Assembly: GCA_040753075.1 (NCBI GenBank)
Contig: JBFMHA010000015.1
Location: 3,624-67,623, forward strand
Direction of reading: 5' to 3'
DNA from: UBA6814 sp040753075
Lineage (GTDB): Bacteria > Desulfobacterota > Desulfovibrionia > Desulfovibrionales > Desulfovibrionaceae
DNA: 64,000 bases
The position numbers and the translations under genes are program-made. Within the stretch, counting starts at the first letter, position 1; the number at the start of each line of letters is the position of its first letter. Shown here piece after piece: positions 26,617-34,640 of the stretch. A model generated the notes under the pieces. The model was given only the letters and a program-made list of their open reading frames with translations. It did no database searches and was not told the origin of the DNA.

Positions 26617-27353
26617 ACATCCAAGGCATCATCTTCGACGTGAACGGCACCCTCATCGACATCCAGACCGACGAGGGCAGGGAAGACATCTACCGGGCCA
26701 TCAGCCACTTCCTGACCTACCAGGGCATCTCCGCCCGCCGCGGCGAGGTCCGGGACGAGTACTTCCGGATCATGGACGAGCAGCGCAAGGCCAGCGGCGA
26801 GGAGTACCCGGAGTTCGACACGGTGGGCGTCTGGAGGGAGTTCCTGCTGCGCCGCTGGGGCGGACGGCCGGCCGTGAGCCAGGCCAAGGCCAGGCAGATG
26901 GCCCTGTTCCTGGCCGAGATGTTCCGGGGCATCTCCCGCAACCGCCTCCAACTCTACCCCGGGGTGCGGGAGGTGCTGGACGAACTGGCCCCGCGCTACA
27001 CACTGGCCGCGCTTTCCGACGCCCAGACCCCCTGGGCCCTGCCCGAGATGCGCGCGGTGGGCATCGCAGACTTCTTCGATCCCGTCGTTATCTCCGGCAA
27101 CCTCGGCTTCCGCAAGCCGGACCGAAGGATCTTCGCCCTGACCCTGCGCCGCATGCGGCTCGAACCGGAGGATGTCCTCTTCGTGGGCAACGACATGTAC
27201 CGCGACGTCTACGGGGCCAAGCAGATGGGAATGCGGACGGTGTTCTTCTCCTCCAACCAGGGGCGGAAGCAGATGGACGGGGTGGAGCCCGACTACATCA
27301 TCTGCCAGTTCCCCGAACTGAGGCAGGCCATCAGCTTTTTCGCCGGGCAGTGA
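26613..27353 (+). CDS. HAD superfamily hydrolase-like protein
   Basis: A 246-residue HAD protein with a helical cap (about 15-95). Motif I reads FDVNGTLID, so the nucleophile Asp9 is present but the second, acid/base Asp of DxD is Asn. Motif II is in ALSDAQ, the motif III Lys in GFRKPDRRIF, and motif IV in FVGNDMYRDVYGA. Phosphatases of the superfamily normally have Asp at the second motif I position; haloacid dehalogenases have another residue there, so hydrolysis of a phosphate monoester may be weak or absent. Coupled by a four-base overlap to the kinase gene. Substrate unknown. Confidence 0.85.
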   Translation: MNIQGIIFDVNGTLIDIQTDEGREDIYRAISHFLTYQGISARRGEVRDEYFRIMDEQRKASGEEYPEFDTVGVWREFLLRRWGGRPAVSQAKARQMALFLAEMFRGISRNRLQLYPGVREVLDELAPRYTLAALSDAQTPWALPEMRAVGIADFFDPVVISGNLGFRKPDRRIFALTLRRMRLEPEDVLFVGNDMYRDVYGAKQMGMRTVFFSSNQGRKQMDGVEPDYIICQFPELRQAISFFAGQ

Positions 27354-27476
27354 GGGACCGCCCCGGGACTGGCCCGCCGGAACCTGCGTCCGGACTGGAC
27401 CCGGGGACCGCGGAAGCGCTCCTCCCGGGAACGCATCGGAGGGGTGCTCAACTTTTTTTTAGCAAATCAAAATTTA

Positions 27477-27503
27477 TTGACTGAACGTCCGGCGGGATAT
27501 ACC
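27477..27503 (+). promoter_or_regulatory. Candidate promoter of the regulator gene
   Basis: TTGACT (27477-27482) and TATACC (27498-27503), spacer only 15 bases, preceded by an AT-rich run with eight T. The ATG at 27512 follows so closely that the mRNA would be nearly leaderless. Confidence 0.35.
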
Positions 27504-27511
27504 CTTCAGGC

Positions 27512-28309
27512 ATGACGAAACAGCCCCGGGCGCCGACCGCCGCCGAGCCGGCCCAGCCCTCCCCTTCCCCCCGGCCATCCGGCGCGGACAGGCCGCCCTT
27601 CACCGCCGAGGACAGGGCCCTGCTGGCCTCCTACGACCCCCTGGTGCAGGCCCTGGCCGAACTCTTCGGCGCCCACTGCGAGGTGGTGCTGCACTCCCTG
27701 GAGGACCCGCGGCGCTCGGTGGTGCGCATCGCCAACGGCCACGTCACCGGCCGCGCCCCGGGTTCGCCCGTCACCGACCTGGCCCTGGACATGCTCCGGG
27801 ACTTCCGAGCCGGGGGCGGGCTGCACAAGACCTATTTCAGCACCGCCCGCAGCGGCCACCAGCTCAAGTCCGCCACCACCCTCATCCGCAACGGCGCGGG
27901 CCGGGTCGTCGGCATGCTCTGCGTGAACCTGGACCTGGACGTTCCCCTGCACCGCTTCGCCGCGGCCTATTCCCCGGCCCCGGAGCCCGGGATGGGCCAT
28001 CTGTCGGAACACTTCGCCAGCAACGTGTCCGACCTGCTCGAAACCACGGTGGACGAAGCGGTGCGGGCGGCGGAGTCCGATCCCGCCGTCCCCGCCAGCC
28101 GGCGCAACAAGGAGATCGTCTCAGCCCTGTTCGACAGGGGCGTGTTCGAGATCAAGGAGGCCATCCACCATGTGGCCGCCCGGCTCAAGATCACCCACCA
28201 CACGGTGTACATGCACATCCGCCGCCGCCGGCAGGAATGCGGCGACAAGTGCTCCGACCCACTCCCAACCCAAGGAGCCCGGCATGGCGAAAACGATCAT
28301 CTCGACTGA
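27512..28309 (+). CDS. YheO/DauR-like PAS and HTH transcriptional regulator
   Basis: A 265-residue regulator. After a Pro/Ala-rich N-terminus, residues about 30-145 are the YheO-like PAS domain (YDPLVQALAELFGAHCEVVLHSL, with GHVTGR and further on SATTLIRNG). The C-terminal 60 residues hold a winged or simple HTH (ALFDRGVFEIKEAIHHVAARL, ITHHTVYMHIRRRR). The pieces are shortened. Relatives include DauR, which controls D-arginine use and lies beside RidA and transport genes, as here, so control of the downstream RidA-TRAP operon is likely. The 3' end overlaps ridA by 26 bases in another frame. Confidence 0.88.
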   Translation: MTKQPRAPTAAEPAQPSPSPRPSGADRPPFTAEDRALLASYDPLVQALAELFGAHCEVVLHSLEDPRRSVVRIANGHVTGRAPGSPVTDLALDMLRDFRAGGGLHKTYFSTARSGHQLKSATTLIRNGAGRVVGMLCVNLDLDVPLHRFAAAYSPAPEPGMGHLSEHFASNVSDLLETTVDEAVRAAESDPAVPASRRNKEIVSALFDRGVFEIKEAIHHVAARLKITHHTVYMHIRRRRQECGDKCSDPLPTQGARHGENDHLD

Positions 28310-28673
28310 CCAGGCCCCGGCGGCCATCGGCCCCTACTCCCAGGCGGTTCGCGCAGGCGGGCTGCTGTTCTGCTCCGGCCAGATCGGGCTGGACCCGGCC
28401 ACCGGCCTGGTGGTCTCGGGCGGCGTGGCGGAGCAGGCCGAACAGGCCCTGGCCAACCTCGTGGCCCTGCTGGCCGCGGCCGGCTGCGGCCCGAAGGACG
28501 TGGTCAAGACCACCTGCTTCCTGCGGGACATGGCCGACTTCTCCGCGTTCAACCAGGTCTACGCCCGGCATTTCCCCGGGGACTACCCTGCCCGCTCCTG
28601 CGTGGCCGCGGCCGGCCTGCCCAAGGACGTGCTCGTGGAGGTGGAGGCCATCGCCCTCGCTCCAGGCTGCTAG
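28284..28673 (+). CDS. ridA: RidA family enamine/imine deaminase
   Basis: A 129-residue protein with the RidA signature: IGPYSQAVRAGGLLFCSGQIGLDP at the N-terminus (shortened to IGPYSQA and SGQIGLDP), the Asn-Val-Leu-equivalent ALANLVALLAAAG, FNQVYARHF, and PARSCVAAAGLPKDVLVEVEAIA with the catalytic Arg in ARSC. RidA trimers hydrolyse reactive 2-aminoacrylate and related imines made by PLP dehydratases and amino acid oxidases. It starts inside the regulator gene, with AAGGAG before the ATG at 28284. Its presence points to amino acid or imine chemistry in the operon below. Confidence 0.95.
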   Translation: MAKTIISTDQAPAAIGPYSQAVRAGGLLFCSGQIGLDPATGLVVSGGVAEQAEQALANLVALLAAAGCGPKDVVKTTCFLRDMADFSAFNQVYARHFPGDYPARSCVAAAGLPKDVLVEVEAIALAPGC

Positions 28674-28712
28674 CGTCGCGCCCGCGCAGCTAGGCGGCTC
28701 GGATTCAATACG

Positions 28713-28796
28713 CAACGGTTCGAGATCATGTTGTTTTTTTTCTCAAAATGCCTAATGGTGTCTTGGAGACGCAACACTGGGCGTCGATAACCGTTG
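28713..28796. repeat. Inverted repeat CAACGGTT/AACCGTTG flanking the leader of the TRAP gene
   Basis: Arms at 28713-28720 and 28789-28796 enclose 68 bases containing a T8 run. The region between ridA and the binding protein gene probably holds the TRAP promoter; the arms could be paired operator half-sites or a long RNA stem. Confidence 0.3.
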
Positions 28797-28819
28797 GAAA
28801 TACCGAGAAGGAGGCGCGC

Positions 28820-29797
28820 ATGAAACGCAGACTTTCCCTGCTGTCCCTGTCCCTGCTGGTCCTGGCCCTGGCCGCGGCCGGTCCGGCCCTGGCCGGACCC
28901 ACCACCCTGACCATCACCTCCGGGCCCATGGGCGGCGACTGGTACTCCATGGGCGGGGCCCTTGGCGAGCTGGCCAAGGGCGTGCTGCCCGGCGCGGTGG
29001 TGACCACCACCACCGGCGGCTCCCTGGAGAACCTGCCCAAGGTCAACGCCGGCCAGGCCGACCTGGGCCTGACCATGGCCAAGCTCTACAACGAGGCCCT
29101 GGCCGGGACCGGCGCCTTCGCCGAACGCGGGAAGCAGGAGAACGTGCGGGCCATGGCCTACCTGGCCGACATCCCCATGAGCTTCTTCCTGGTCAAGGAA
29201 GGCAACCCCCTGGCCTCCATCGACGAACTCAAGGCCAAGAAGGTCGGGCTGCGGCTGCTCACCTCCAAGAAGGGGTCCTCCCCGGCCCTGGCCGCGGAGA
29301 TGATGCTGGCCAAGTACGGCGTCAGCTTCGACGACATCAAGGCCTGGGGAGGCTCGGTGAGCTACGTGTCCTACGCCGAGGCGGCCAACCTCATCAAGGA
29401 CGGCCACGCCGACGCCTGGATCGGCCCCATGGTTTCCGGCATCGTGGAGCTGACCACCACCGAGCGCATGAAGATGCTGCCCATCTCCGAGGCCGCCCTG
29501 GACAAGCTCCGCGACGAGGACAGCTATGTGAAGACCATGCTGCCCAAGGACAAGTACTACTTCGTGACCAAGGACACCCCGCACATGGCCGAGGCCGTCA
29601 TCCTGGTGGTGCGCAAGGACCTGGACGACGCCGCCGCCGAGGCCCTGACCAAGGCGGTGCTCTCCCATCCCGACAGCATCCGCAACATCCACAAGACCTA
29701 CTCCGGCTTCGATCCGGCCACCGCCTGGCGCAACCTGGGCGGCCCGCTGCATCCCGGCGCCGAGAAGGCCTACAAGGCCATGGGCTACCTGAAGTGA
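28820..29797 (+). CDS. TAXI-type TRAP transporter substrate-binding protein
   Basis: A 325-residue periplasmic protein with a signal peptide cleaved near ALA-GPTT (about residue 25). It has the TAXI family opening TLTITSGPMGGDWYSMGGALG, then VTTTTGGSLENLPKVNAGQADLGLT, and AWIGPMVSG in the second lobe (pieces of the family pattern, shortened). TAXI proteins deliver carboxylates and amino acids such as glutamate or alpha-ketoglutarate to a fused TRAP permease, here encoded immediately downstream with a 4-base overlap. AAGGAGG precedes the ATG at a good distance. The ligand is not known. Confidence 0.94.
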   Translation: MKRRLSLLSLSLLVLALAAAGPALAGPTTLTITSGPMGGDWYSMGGALGELAKGVLPGAVVTTTTGGSLENLPKVNAGQADLGLTMAKLYNEALAGTGAFAERGKQENVRAMAYLADIPMSFFLVKEGNPLASIDELKAKKVGLRLLTSKKGSSPALAAEMMLAKYGVSFDDIKAWGGSVSYVSYAEAANLIKDGHADAWIGPMVSGIVELTTTERMKMLPISEAALDKLRDEDSYVKTMLPKDKYYFVTKDTPHMAEAVILVVRKDLDDAAAEALTKAVLSHPDSIRNIHKTYSGFDPATAWRNLGGPLHPGAEKAYKAMGYLK

Positions 29798-31692
29798 GCC
29801 ACGCCCCCCAAGCGCCGCGGCGCAACGCCTGGGACCTCGCCATGTCCGCGGGGTTCGTGCTCTTCGCCGGCTACCACGTGTGGACCACCGCCTTCGGCAT
29901 GCCGGTGGCCTACCTGCACCGGCCCCTGCACCTGGCGTTCGCCGCGACCCTGGGGTTCCTGCTCTATTCGGCCAAGGGCCAGAAGCGCTCGGGGCGGCCG
30001 CCCTTCCTGGACCTGCTCCTGAGCCTTCTGGCCCTGGCCGGCTTCGGCACCGCGGCCTGGATGGCCGAACCCATTTCCGAACGGCTGGTCATGGTGGACC
30101 CCCTGAGCGCCTGGCAACTCTTCACCGGAGCGGCGGTGATCCTCCTGGTGCTGGAGCTCATCCGGCGCACGGTGGGCTGGCTCCTGGCCGGGGTGGCCAT
30201 CCTGTTCCTGGCCTACGCCTTCCTCGGCCCCCACATGCCCGGGGTGCTGGCCCACCGCGGATTCGGGTGGAAGGCCATCGTGGACTATCAGGCCTTCGGT
30301 CTGGAGGGCCTGTATTCCTCGGCCGTGGGGGTGTCCTCCACCTACATCGTGGTGTTCATCATCTTCGGCACGTTCCTGGAGATGAGCGGCGCGGGCGACG
30401 TGCTCATGGACCTGGGCCGCGCCCTCACCGGCCGCTACCGCGGCGGGCCGGCCAAGATCTCGGTGCTCACCAGCGCCTTCTTCGGGACCATATCCGGCTC
30501 GGCCGCGGCCAACGTCTACGCCACCGGCAGCTTCACCATCCCGCTCATGAAGCGCACCGGCTACAGCCCGGTGTTCGCCGGCGCGGTGGAGGCCGCGGCG
30601 TCCACCGGCGGCCAGCTCATGCCCCCCATCATGGGCGCGGCGGCCTTCCTCATGGCCGACATCCTGGGCGTCCCCTACCTCAAGATCTGCGCCGCGGCCC
30701 TCATCCCCTCGGTGCTCTACTTCTTCTCCATCCTCCTGATGGTGGATTTCGAGGCCGCCAAGCTGGGCATCAAGGGCCTGCCCAAGGAGGAGCTGCCCGA
30801 CCTGCGCGCCACCCTGCGCCGGTCGGTGCTCCTGGCCCCCATCGCGGTGCTGGTGGGCGTCATGCTGGCCGGCTACACCCCGTTCATGGCCGCCTTCCTG
30901 GCCACCTGCTCCACCCTGGCGGCCTCCTGGTGCATTCCCAGCCGCCGCATGGGCCTGCGCCAGGTGGTCAAGGCCCTGGACACCAGCGGCCGGCGCACGG
31001 TGCTCATCGCCCTGGCCTGCGCCGGAGCCGGGCTCATCATCGGGGTGGTCACCCTCACCGGGGTGGGCCTGAACATCTCCTCCCTGGTCATCACCGCCTC
31101 GGGCGGCAACACCATCCTGGCCCTGGTCCTCATCATGGCGGCCTCCATCCTCATGGGCGTGGGAACCCCCACCACCGTGGCCTACATCATCGTGGCCACC
31201 CTGGGAGTCCCGGCCCTGCAGAACCTGGGCTTCGAGGCCCTCCCCGCCCACTTCTTCGTGTTCTATTTCGGGGTGCTCTCCATGGTCACCCCGCCCGTGG
31301 CCGTGGCCGCCTACGCCGCCGCCGAGGTGGCCGGCGCGGACATGATGCGCATCGGCGTCACCGCCACCCGGCTGTGCTTCGTGGCCTTCCTGGTGCCCTT
31401 CCTGTTCATGTACGAACCGGCCCTGCTCATGGTGGGCGAGCCCGGCAAGATCCTGCTCGCCTTCGCCACGGCCCTGGTCGGCTGCGTGGCCCTGGCCGCG
31501 GCCCTGGAGGGTTGGTACATGGGGCGCATCGGCTTCCTCCTGCGCCTTCCCCTGTTCGCCGCGGCCCTGCTCATGATCACCCCCGGCCACCGCACCGACC
31601 TCTACGGCCTGGCGCTGCTGGCCGGCGTCACCCTGTGGCGGCGCTCCCGGCGCGCCGCGGCCATGCAAACCACTTCCAACGGAGGAGCATAA
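29794..31692 (+). CDS. TRAP transporter fused permease (4TM-12TM), TAXI family
   Basis: A 632-residue inner membrane protein with about 16-18 hydrophobic segments, the fused small and large TRAP subunits usual for TAXI systems. Landmarks of the DctM part: SGSAAANVYATGSFTIPLMKR, ASTGGQLMPPIMGAAAFLMAD and MGVGTPTTVAYIIVATLGVP; each is a classic ion/substrate site motif (quoted in part). The GTG start overlaps the binding protein stop as GTGA. It probably imports a carboxylate using the sodium or proton gradient. Confidence 0.95.
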   Translation: MSHAPQAPRRNAWDLAMSAGFVLFAGYHVWTTAFGMPVAYLHRPLHLAFAATLGFLLYSAKGQKRSGRPPFLDLLLSLLALAGFGTAAWMAEPISERLVMVDPLSAWQLFTGAAVILLVLELIRRTVGWLLAGVAILFLAYAFLGPHMPGVLAHRGFGWKAIVDYQAFGLEGLYSSAVGVSSTYIVVFIIFGTFLEMSGAGDVLMDLGRALTGRYRGGPAKISVLTSAFFGTISGSAAANVYATGSFTIPLMKRTGYSPVFAGAVEAAASTGGQLMPPIMGAAAFLMADILGVPYLKICAAALIPSVLYFFSILLMVDFEAAKLGIKGLPKEELPDLRATLRRSVLLAPIAVLVGVMLAGYTPFMAAFLATCSTLAASWCIPSRRMGLRQVVKALDTSGRRTVLIALACAGAGLIIGVVTLTGVGLNISSLVITASGGNTILALVLIMAASILMGVGTPTTVAYIIVATLGVPALQNLGFEALPAHFFVFYFGVLSMVTPPVAVAAYAAAEVAGADMMRIGVTATRLCFVAFLVPFLFMYEPALLMVGEPGKILLAFATALVGCVALAAALEGWYMGRIGFLLRLPLFAAALLMITPGHRTDLYGLALLAGVTLWRRSRRAAAMQTTSNGGA

Positions 31693-32615
31693 TGGCCCGA
31701 CTCATCTATCCCCAAGGCTCCTGGGTGGCCATCGTCACCCCCTTCAACGCCGCCGGCGAACTGGACCTGGGCGTCATGCGCGACCTGGCGGACTTCCAGG
31801 CCGCCAACGGCACCAGCACCCTGCTCATCATGGGCTCCACCGGCGAGCCCACCACCCTGACCCTGGACGAGCGCAAGCGGATCATCAAGGAGATGGCCGC
31901 GTACTGCAAAGGCAAGATCCACGCCTTCTTCGGAGTCACCCTGGGCTCCACGGCCATGACCATCGACCTGGCCCGCTACGCCCAGGAGCAGGACGCCGAC
32001 GGCGTCGTCATCGTGGTCCCGCCCTACCTGGCCCCGCCCCAGGAGGCGGTGTTCGAATACCTTCTGGACGTCTGCTCGGCCGTGGACATCTCGGTGGGCC
32101 TGTACAACAACCCGGCCCGGGTCATCGCCAACATCGACCCGGCCACCATCGTGCGGCTGTTCAACGCCGTTCCCAACCTGGTGGCGGACAAGGAGGCCAT
32201 GCCCAGCGTGGGGCAACTGGTGCAGGTCATCGAGGGCACCGGGGGCAGGCTCCCGGTGCTGTGCTGCGACGCCCCGGTCTACGGCCTGGTGCTGCCCACC
32301 CTGTCCCTGGGCGGCCGGGGCACGGCCAACGTCACCGGCAACGTGCATCCCCGGGCCGTGGCCGCCATGTCCAAGCCCTGGGAGTCCTGGGAGGACGTGG
32401 AGACCACCCGGCGCATCCACACCGAGATACTGCCCCTCATGGAGGCCACCTACGCCGCACCCAACCCGGTGGCCACCAAGGCCATGGTGCGGCTCCTGGG
32501 CTTCCCGGTGGGCTCCTGCCGCAAACCCCTGCCCGATCCCGCGCCGCGCATCATCGCGGCCATGGAGGAGGTCATCGCCCGGTTCGGGCTCAAGCAGATC
32601 TACGGACTCAAGTAG
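31692..32615 (+). CDS. DapA/N-acetylneuraminate lyase family aldolase or dehydratase
   Basis: A 307-residue TIM-barrel class I aldolase. Catalytic landmarks are in place: GSTGE at 48-52, Tyr138 in GLYNNPAR and the Schiff-base Lys167 in VADKEAM. The family includes dihydrodipicolinate synthase, sialate lyase, 2-keto-3-deoxy sugar acid aldolases and hydroxyproline/KDG dehydratases. Housekeeping DapA has GNPXR patterns and a conserved Arg138 region; with the operon context (TRAP import, PPC protein, dehydrogenase), a catabolic role on a 2-oxo acid is more likely than lysine synthesis, though that is inference. GGAGGAG precedes the ATG; the gene overlaps the permease stop by one base. Confidence 0.88.
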   Translation: MARLIYPQGSWVAIVTPFNAAGELDLGVMRDLADFQAANGTSTLLIMGSTGEPTTLTLDERKRIIKEMAAYCKGKIHAFFGVTLGSTAMTIDLARYAQEQDADGVVIVVPPYLAPPQEAVFEYLLDVCSAVDISVGLYNNPARVIANIDPATIVRLFNAVPNLVADKEAMPSVGQLVQVIEGTGGRLPVLCCDAPVYGLVLPTLSLGGRGTANVTGNVHPRAVAAMSKPWESWEDVETTRRIHTEILPLMEATYAAPNPVATKAMVRLLGFPVGSCRKPLPDPAPRIIAAMEEVIARFGLKQIYGLK

Positions 32616-32624
32616 GAGGCCGCC

Positions 32625-33014
32625 ATGACCGTCACCCCCCTGAACACCCTGGTCTGCCGCCACCTGAAACTGGGCCCCGGCGCCGACCTGTTCGCGTCCC
32701 TGCGCGAGTTCCTGGACGCGGAGAACCTGGAGCGGGCCTTCGTGCTCTCCACCATCGGCTCCCTGCGCCGGGTGGTGGTGAACTATCCCAAGGCCATGGA
32801 GGACAACCCCGAGGTGGGCAGCGTGACCCTGGAGGGCGCCTACGAGATCAACGGCATCTCCGGCGAGGTCTGGCGAGAGCCGGGCCGCATCCGGGTGCAC
32901 CTGCACGGCTCCGTGACCCGGGAGGCCTCCACCCTGTACGGCGGAGGGCTCGGCGAGGGCGCCGTGGTCCTCAAACTGGCCGAGATGGTGATCCTCGGCA
33001 TCCCCAAGGAGTAG
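32625..33014 (+). CDS. PPC/DUF296 domain protein
   Basis: A 129-residue single-domain protein of the plant and prokaryote conserved (PPC, DUF296) family. It begins with the family pattern VCRHLKLGPGADLFASLREF and shows LSTIGSLRR in the middle and HLHGSVT near the end, the His pair that forms a metal site in bacterial members. Bacterial PPC proteins are small trimers of unknown role, often beside DapA-like and dehydrogenase genes. Despite the plant name it need not bind DNA. A GGAGG site precedes the ATG, eight bases after the DapA-like stop. Confidence 0.85.
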   Translation: MTVTPLNTLVCRHLKLGPGADLFASLREFLDAENLERAFVLSTIGSLRRVVVNYPKAMEDNPEVGSVTLEGAYEINGISGEVWREPGRIRVHLHGSVTREASTLYGGGLGEGAVVLKLAEMVILGIPKE

Positions 33015-33017
33015 ACC

Positions 33018-33224
33018 ATGCCCCTGTACGCGTTCCGCTGCCCCGCCTGCGGCCAGGACTTCGACCGGTTCCTGCGCCTGAGCGAACTGCGCCAGGGCGC
33101 GCCCTGCCCGGCCTGCAAGGCCCCGGTCCAGCACCCGGCCGGCGGCGGGCAGGCCGCGGCCCAGGCCCAGGCCGCCTCTCCGGCCCCGGGCCAGGGCTCC
33201 TGCCTCATCCCCCAGCGGGGCTGA
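33018..33224 (+). CDS. Small FmdB-like zinc ribbon protein
   Basis: A 68-residue protein starting MPLYAFRCPACGQDFDRF, with a second CPAC 30 residues later, the FmdB/CxxC_CxxC_SSSS zinc ribbon pattern, then a Gln/Ala/Pro-rich tail ending in a Cys-containing segment. The name comes from a methanogen regulator; most members have no known role. It sits three bases after the PPC gene with AAGGAG before its ATG and is probably part of the operon. Confidence 0.8.
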   Translation: MPLYAFRCPACGQDFDRFLRLSELRQGAPCPACKAPVQHPAGGGQAAAQAQAASPAPGQGSCLIPQRG

Positions 33225-33249
33225 CGCCAGGCCCGCCCAAGGAAACCCC

Positions 33250-34563
33250 ATGTCCTTCCTGCTCAAAGACATCCTGCGCATGGAGGTGGCCCCGGCCCTG
33301 GGCTGCACCGAGCCGGTGGCCATCGCCCTGGCCGCGGCGGCCGCGGCGTCGCTGCTGCCGCCGGGCGACATCCGGTCCATCGAGGTCTGGGTCGACCCCA
33401 ACGTCTACAAGAACGGCCTGGCGGTGTGCATTCCCGGCACCCCGGGCCTCACCGGCCTGGACACGGCCGCTGCCCTGGGCGCGCTGGGCGGCGACCCGAG
33501 CCTCCGCCTGGAGGTGCTGGAGCCCGTCACCCCCGAGGTGGTCCAGGCCGCGGTGCGCCTCAAGGACCGGGGCCTGGTCCGGGTGCACGTGCTGGACCAG
33601 TCGGGCCTGCACGTGCGGGCCGTGGTCGCCCGGGGCGAAAGCGAGGCCGAGGCCCTCATCACCGGCACCCACGACAACCTGGTGTCCCTGTCCCGGGACG
33701 GCCGGCCGGCGCCGGACAGCCCCCTGCTCCGCGGAGCCGGCCCCGGGGACAAGGGCGGCCTGGCGGAACTGGAGCGGTGGCTGCGCGGCCTGAGCCTGTC
33801 CGACCTGGTGGACCTGGCCCGGACCGCGGACGAGGAAGACCTGGAGTTCCTGCAGGAGAGCGTGCGCTACAACCTGCTCCTGGCCGAATACGGGCTGCTG
33901 CACGGCCCGGGCCTGGGGGTGGGCAAGGCCATGGAGCGGCTGGTGCGGCAGCGGCTCATCAGGAAGGACATGATCCTGGCCGCGCGCATGCTGACCTCGG
34001 CCGCGGCCGACGCCCGCATGTCCGGGGTGAAGATGGCGGCCATGTCCTCGGCGGGCAGCGGCAACCACGGGCTCACCGCGGTGCTCCCCATCTGGGCGGT
34101 GAAGGACTACGTGGAGTGCGCCCAGCGCGAGGTGCTGGAGGCGGTGTGCCTGAGCCATCTGGTCACGGGCTACGTCAAGGCCCACACCGGCCGGCTCTCG
34201 GCCCTGTGCGGGTGCTCGGTGGCGGCCGGGTCCGGGGCCGCGGCGGGCGTGACCTACCTTTTGGGCGGCGGGGTGGCGCACATGGCCGGGGCCATGAAGA
34301 ACCTCATCCAGGACCTGGCCGGGGTCATCTGCGACGGGGCCAAGCTGGGCTGCGCCATGAAGCTGGCCACGGCCGCGGGCGCGGCGGTGCAGGCCGCGCT
34401 CTTCGCCCTGCAGGGGGTGGTGGTGGGCCAGGACGACGGCATCATCGGGGCCACCCTGGAGAAGACCACCGAGAACCTGGGGGCGCTCAGCACCCAGGGC
34501 ATGGTGGAGACCGACCGGACCATCCTGCGCATCCTCACCGAGAAGCGGCTGCTCGCGGAATAG
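33250..34563 (+). CDS. L-cysteine desulfidase / L-serine dehydratase-like enzyme (CyuA, UPF0597 family)
   Basis: A 437-residue protein of the CyuA/YhaM family. Probable [4Fe-4S] ligands: Cys in ALGCTEPVA, CGCSVAAGSGAAAG and CDGAKLGCAMKLA. The family includes an iron-sulfur L-cysteine desulfidase making sulfide, pyruvate and ammonia, and is distantly related to Fe-S serine dehydratases. Both reactions release an enamine (2-aminoacrylate), the substrate of RidA encoded at the start of the operon, which strengthens the case for a shared pathway. AAGGAAA precedes the ATG. The real substrate may be another beta-substituted amino acid. Confidence 0.88.
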   Translation: MSFLLKDILRMEVAPALGCTEPVAIALAAAAAASLLPPGDIRSIEVWVDPNVYKNGLAVCIPGTPGLTGLDTAAALGALGGDPSLRLEVLEPVTPEVVQAAVRLKDRGLVRVHVLDQSGLHVRAVVARGESEAEALITGTHDNLVSLSRDGRPAPDSPLLRGAGPGDKGGLAELERWLRGLSLSDLVDLARTADEEDLEFLQESVRYNLLLAEYGLLHGPGLGVGKAMERLVRQRLIRKDMILAARMLTSAAADARMSGVKMAAMSSAGSGNHGLTAVLPIWAVKDYVECAQREVLEAVCLSHLVTGYVKAHTGRLSALCGCSVAAGSGAAAGVTYLLGGGVAHMAGAMKNLIQDLAGVICDGAKLGCAMKLATAAGAAVQAALFALQGVVVGQDDGIIGATLEKTTENLGALSTQGMVETDRTILRILTEKRLLAE

Positions 34564-34564
34564 G

Positions 34565-34591
34565 CCGGCCGCGGCTTGACAGCGCGGCCGG
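34565..34591. other. Hairpin with TTGACA in its loop between two genes of the operon
   Basis: A perfect 9-bp stem (CCGGCCGCG/CGCGGCCGG) directly after the desulfidase stop; the 9-base loop contains TTGACA (34576-34581), with a poor -10 (TGGCAT) 17 bases on. It may attenuate readthrough or mark an internal promoter for the dehydrogenase gene. Confidence 0.4.
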
Positions 34592-34640
34592 TTCCTGCTG
34601 GCATCGCGGCCAGACCGCGAAGAGCATCCGGAGGAGTCCC

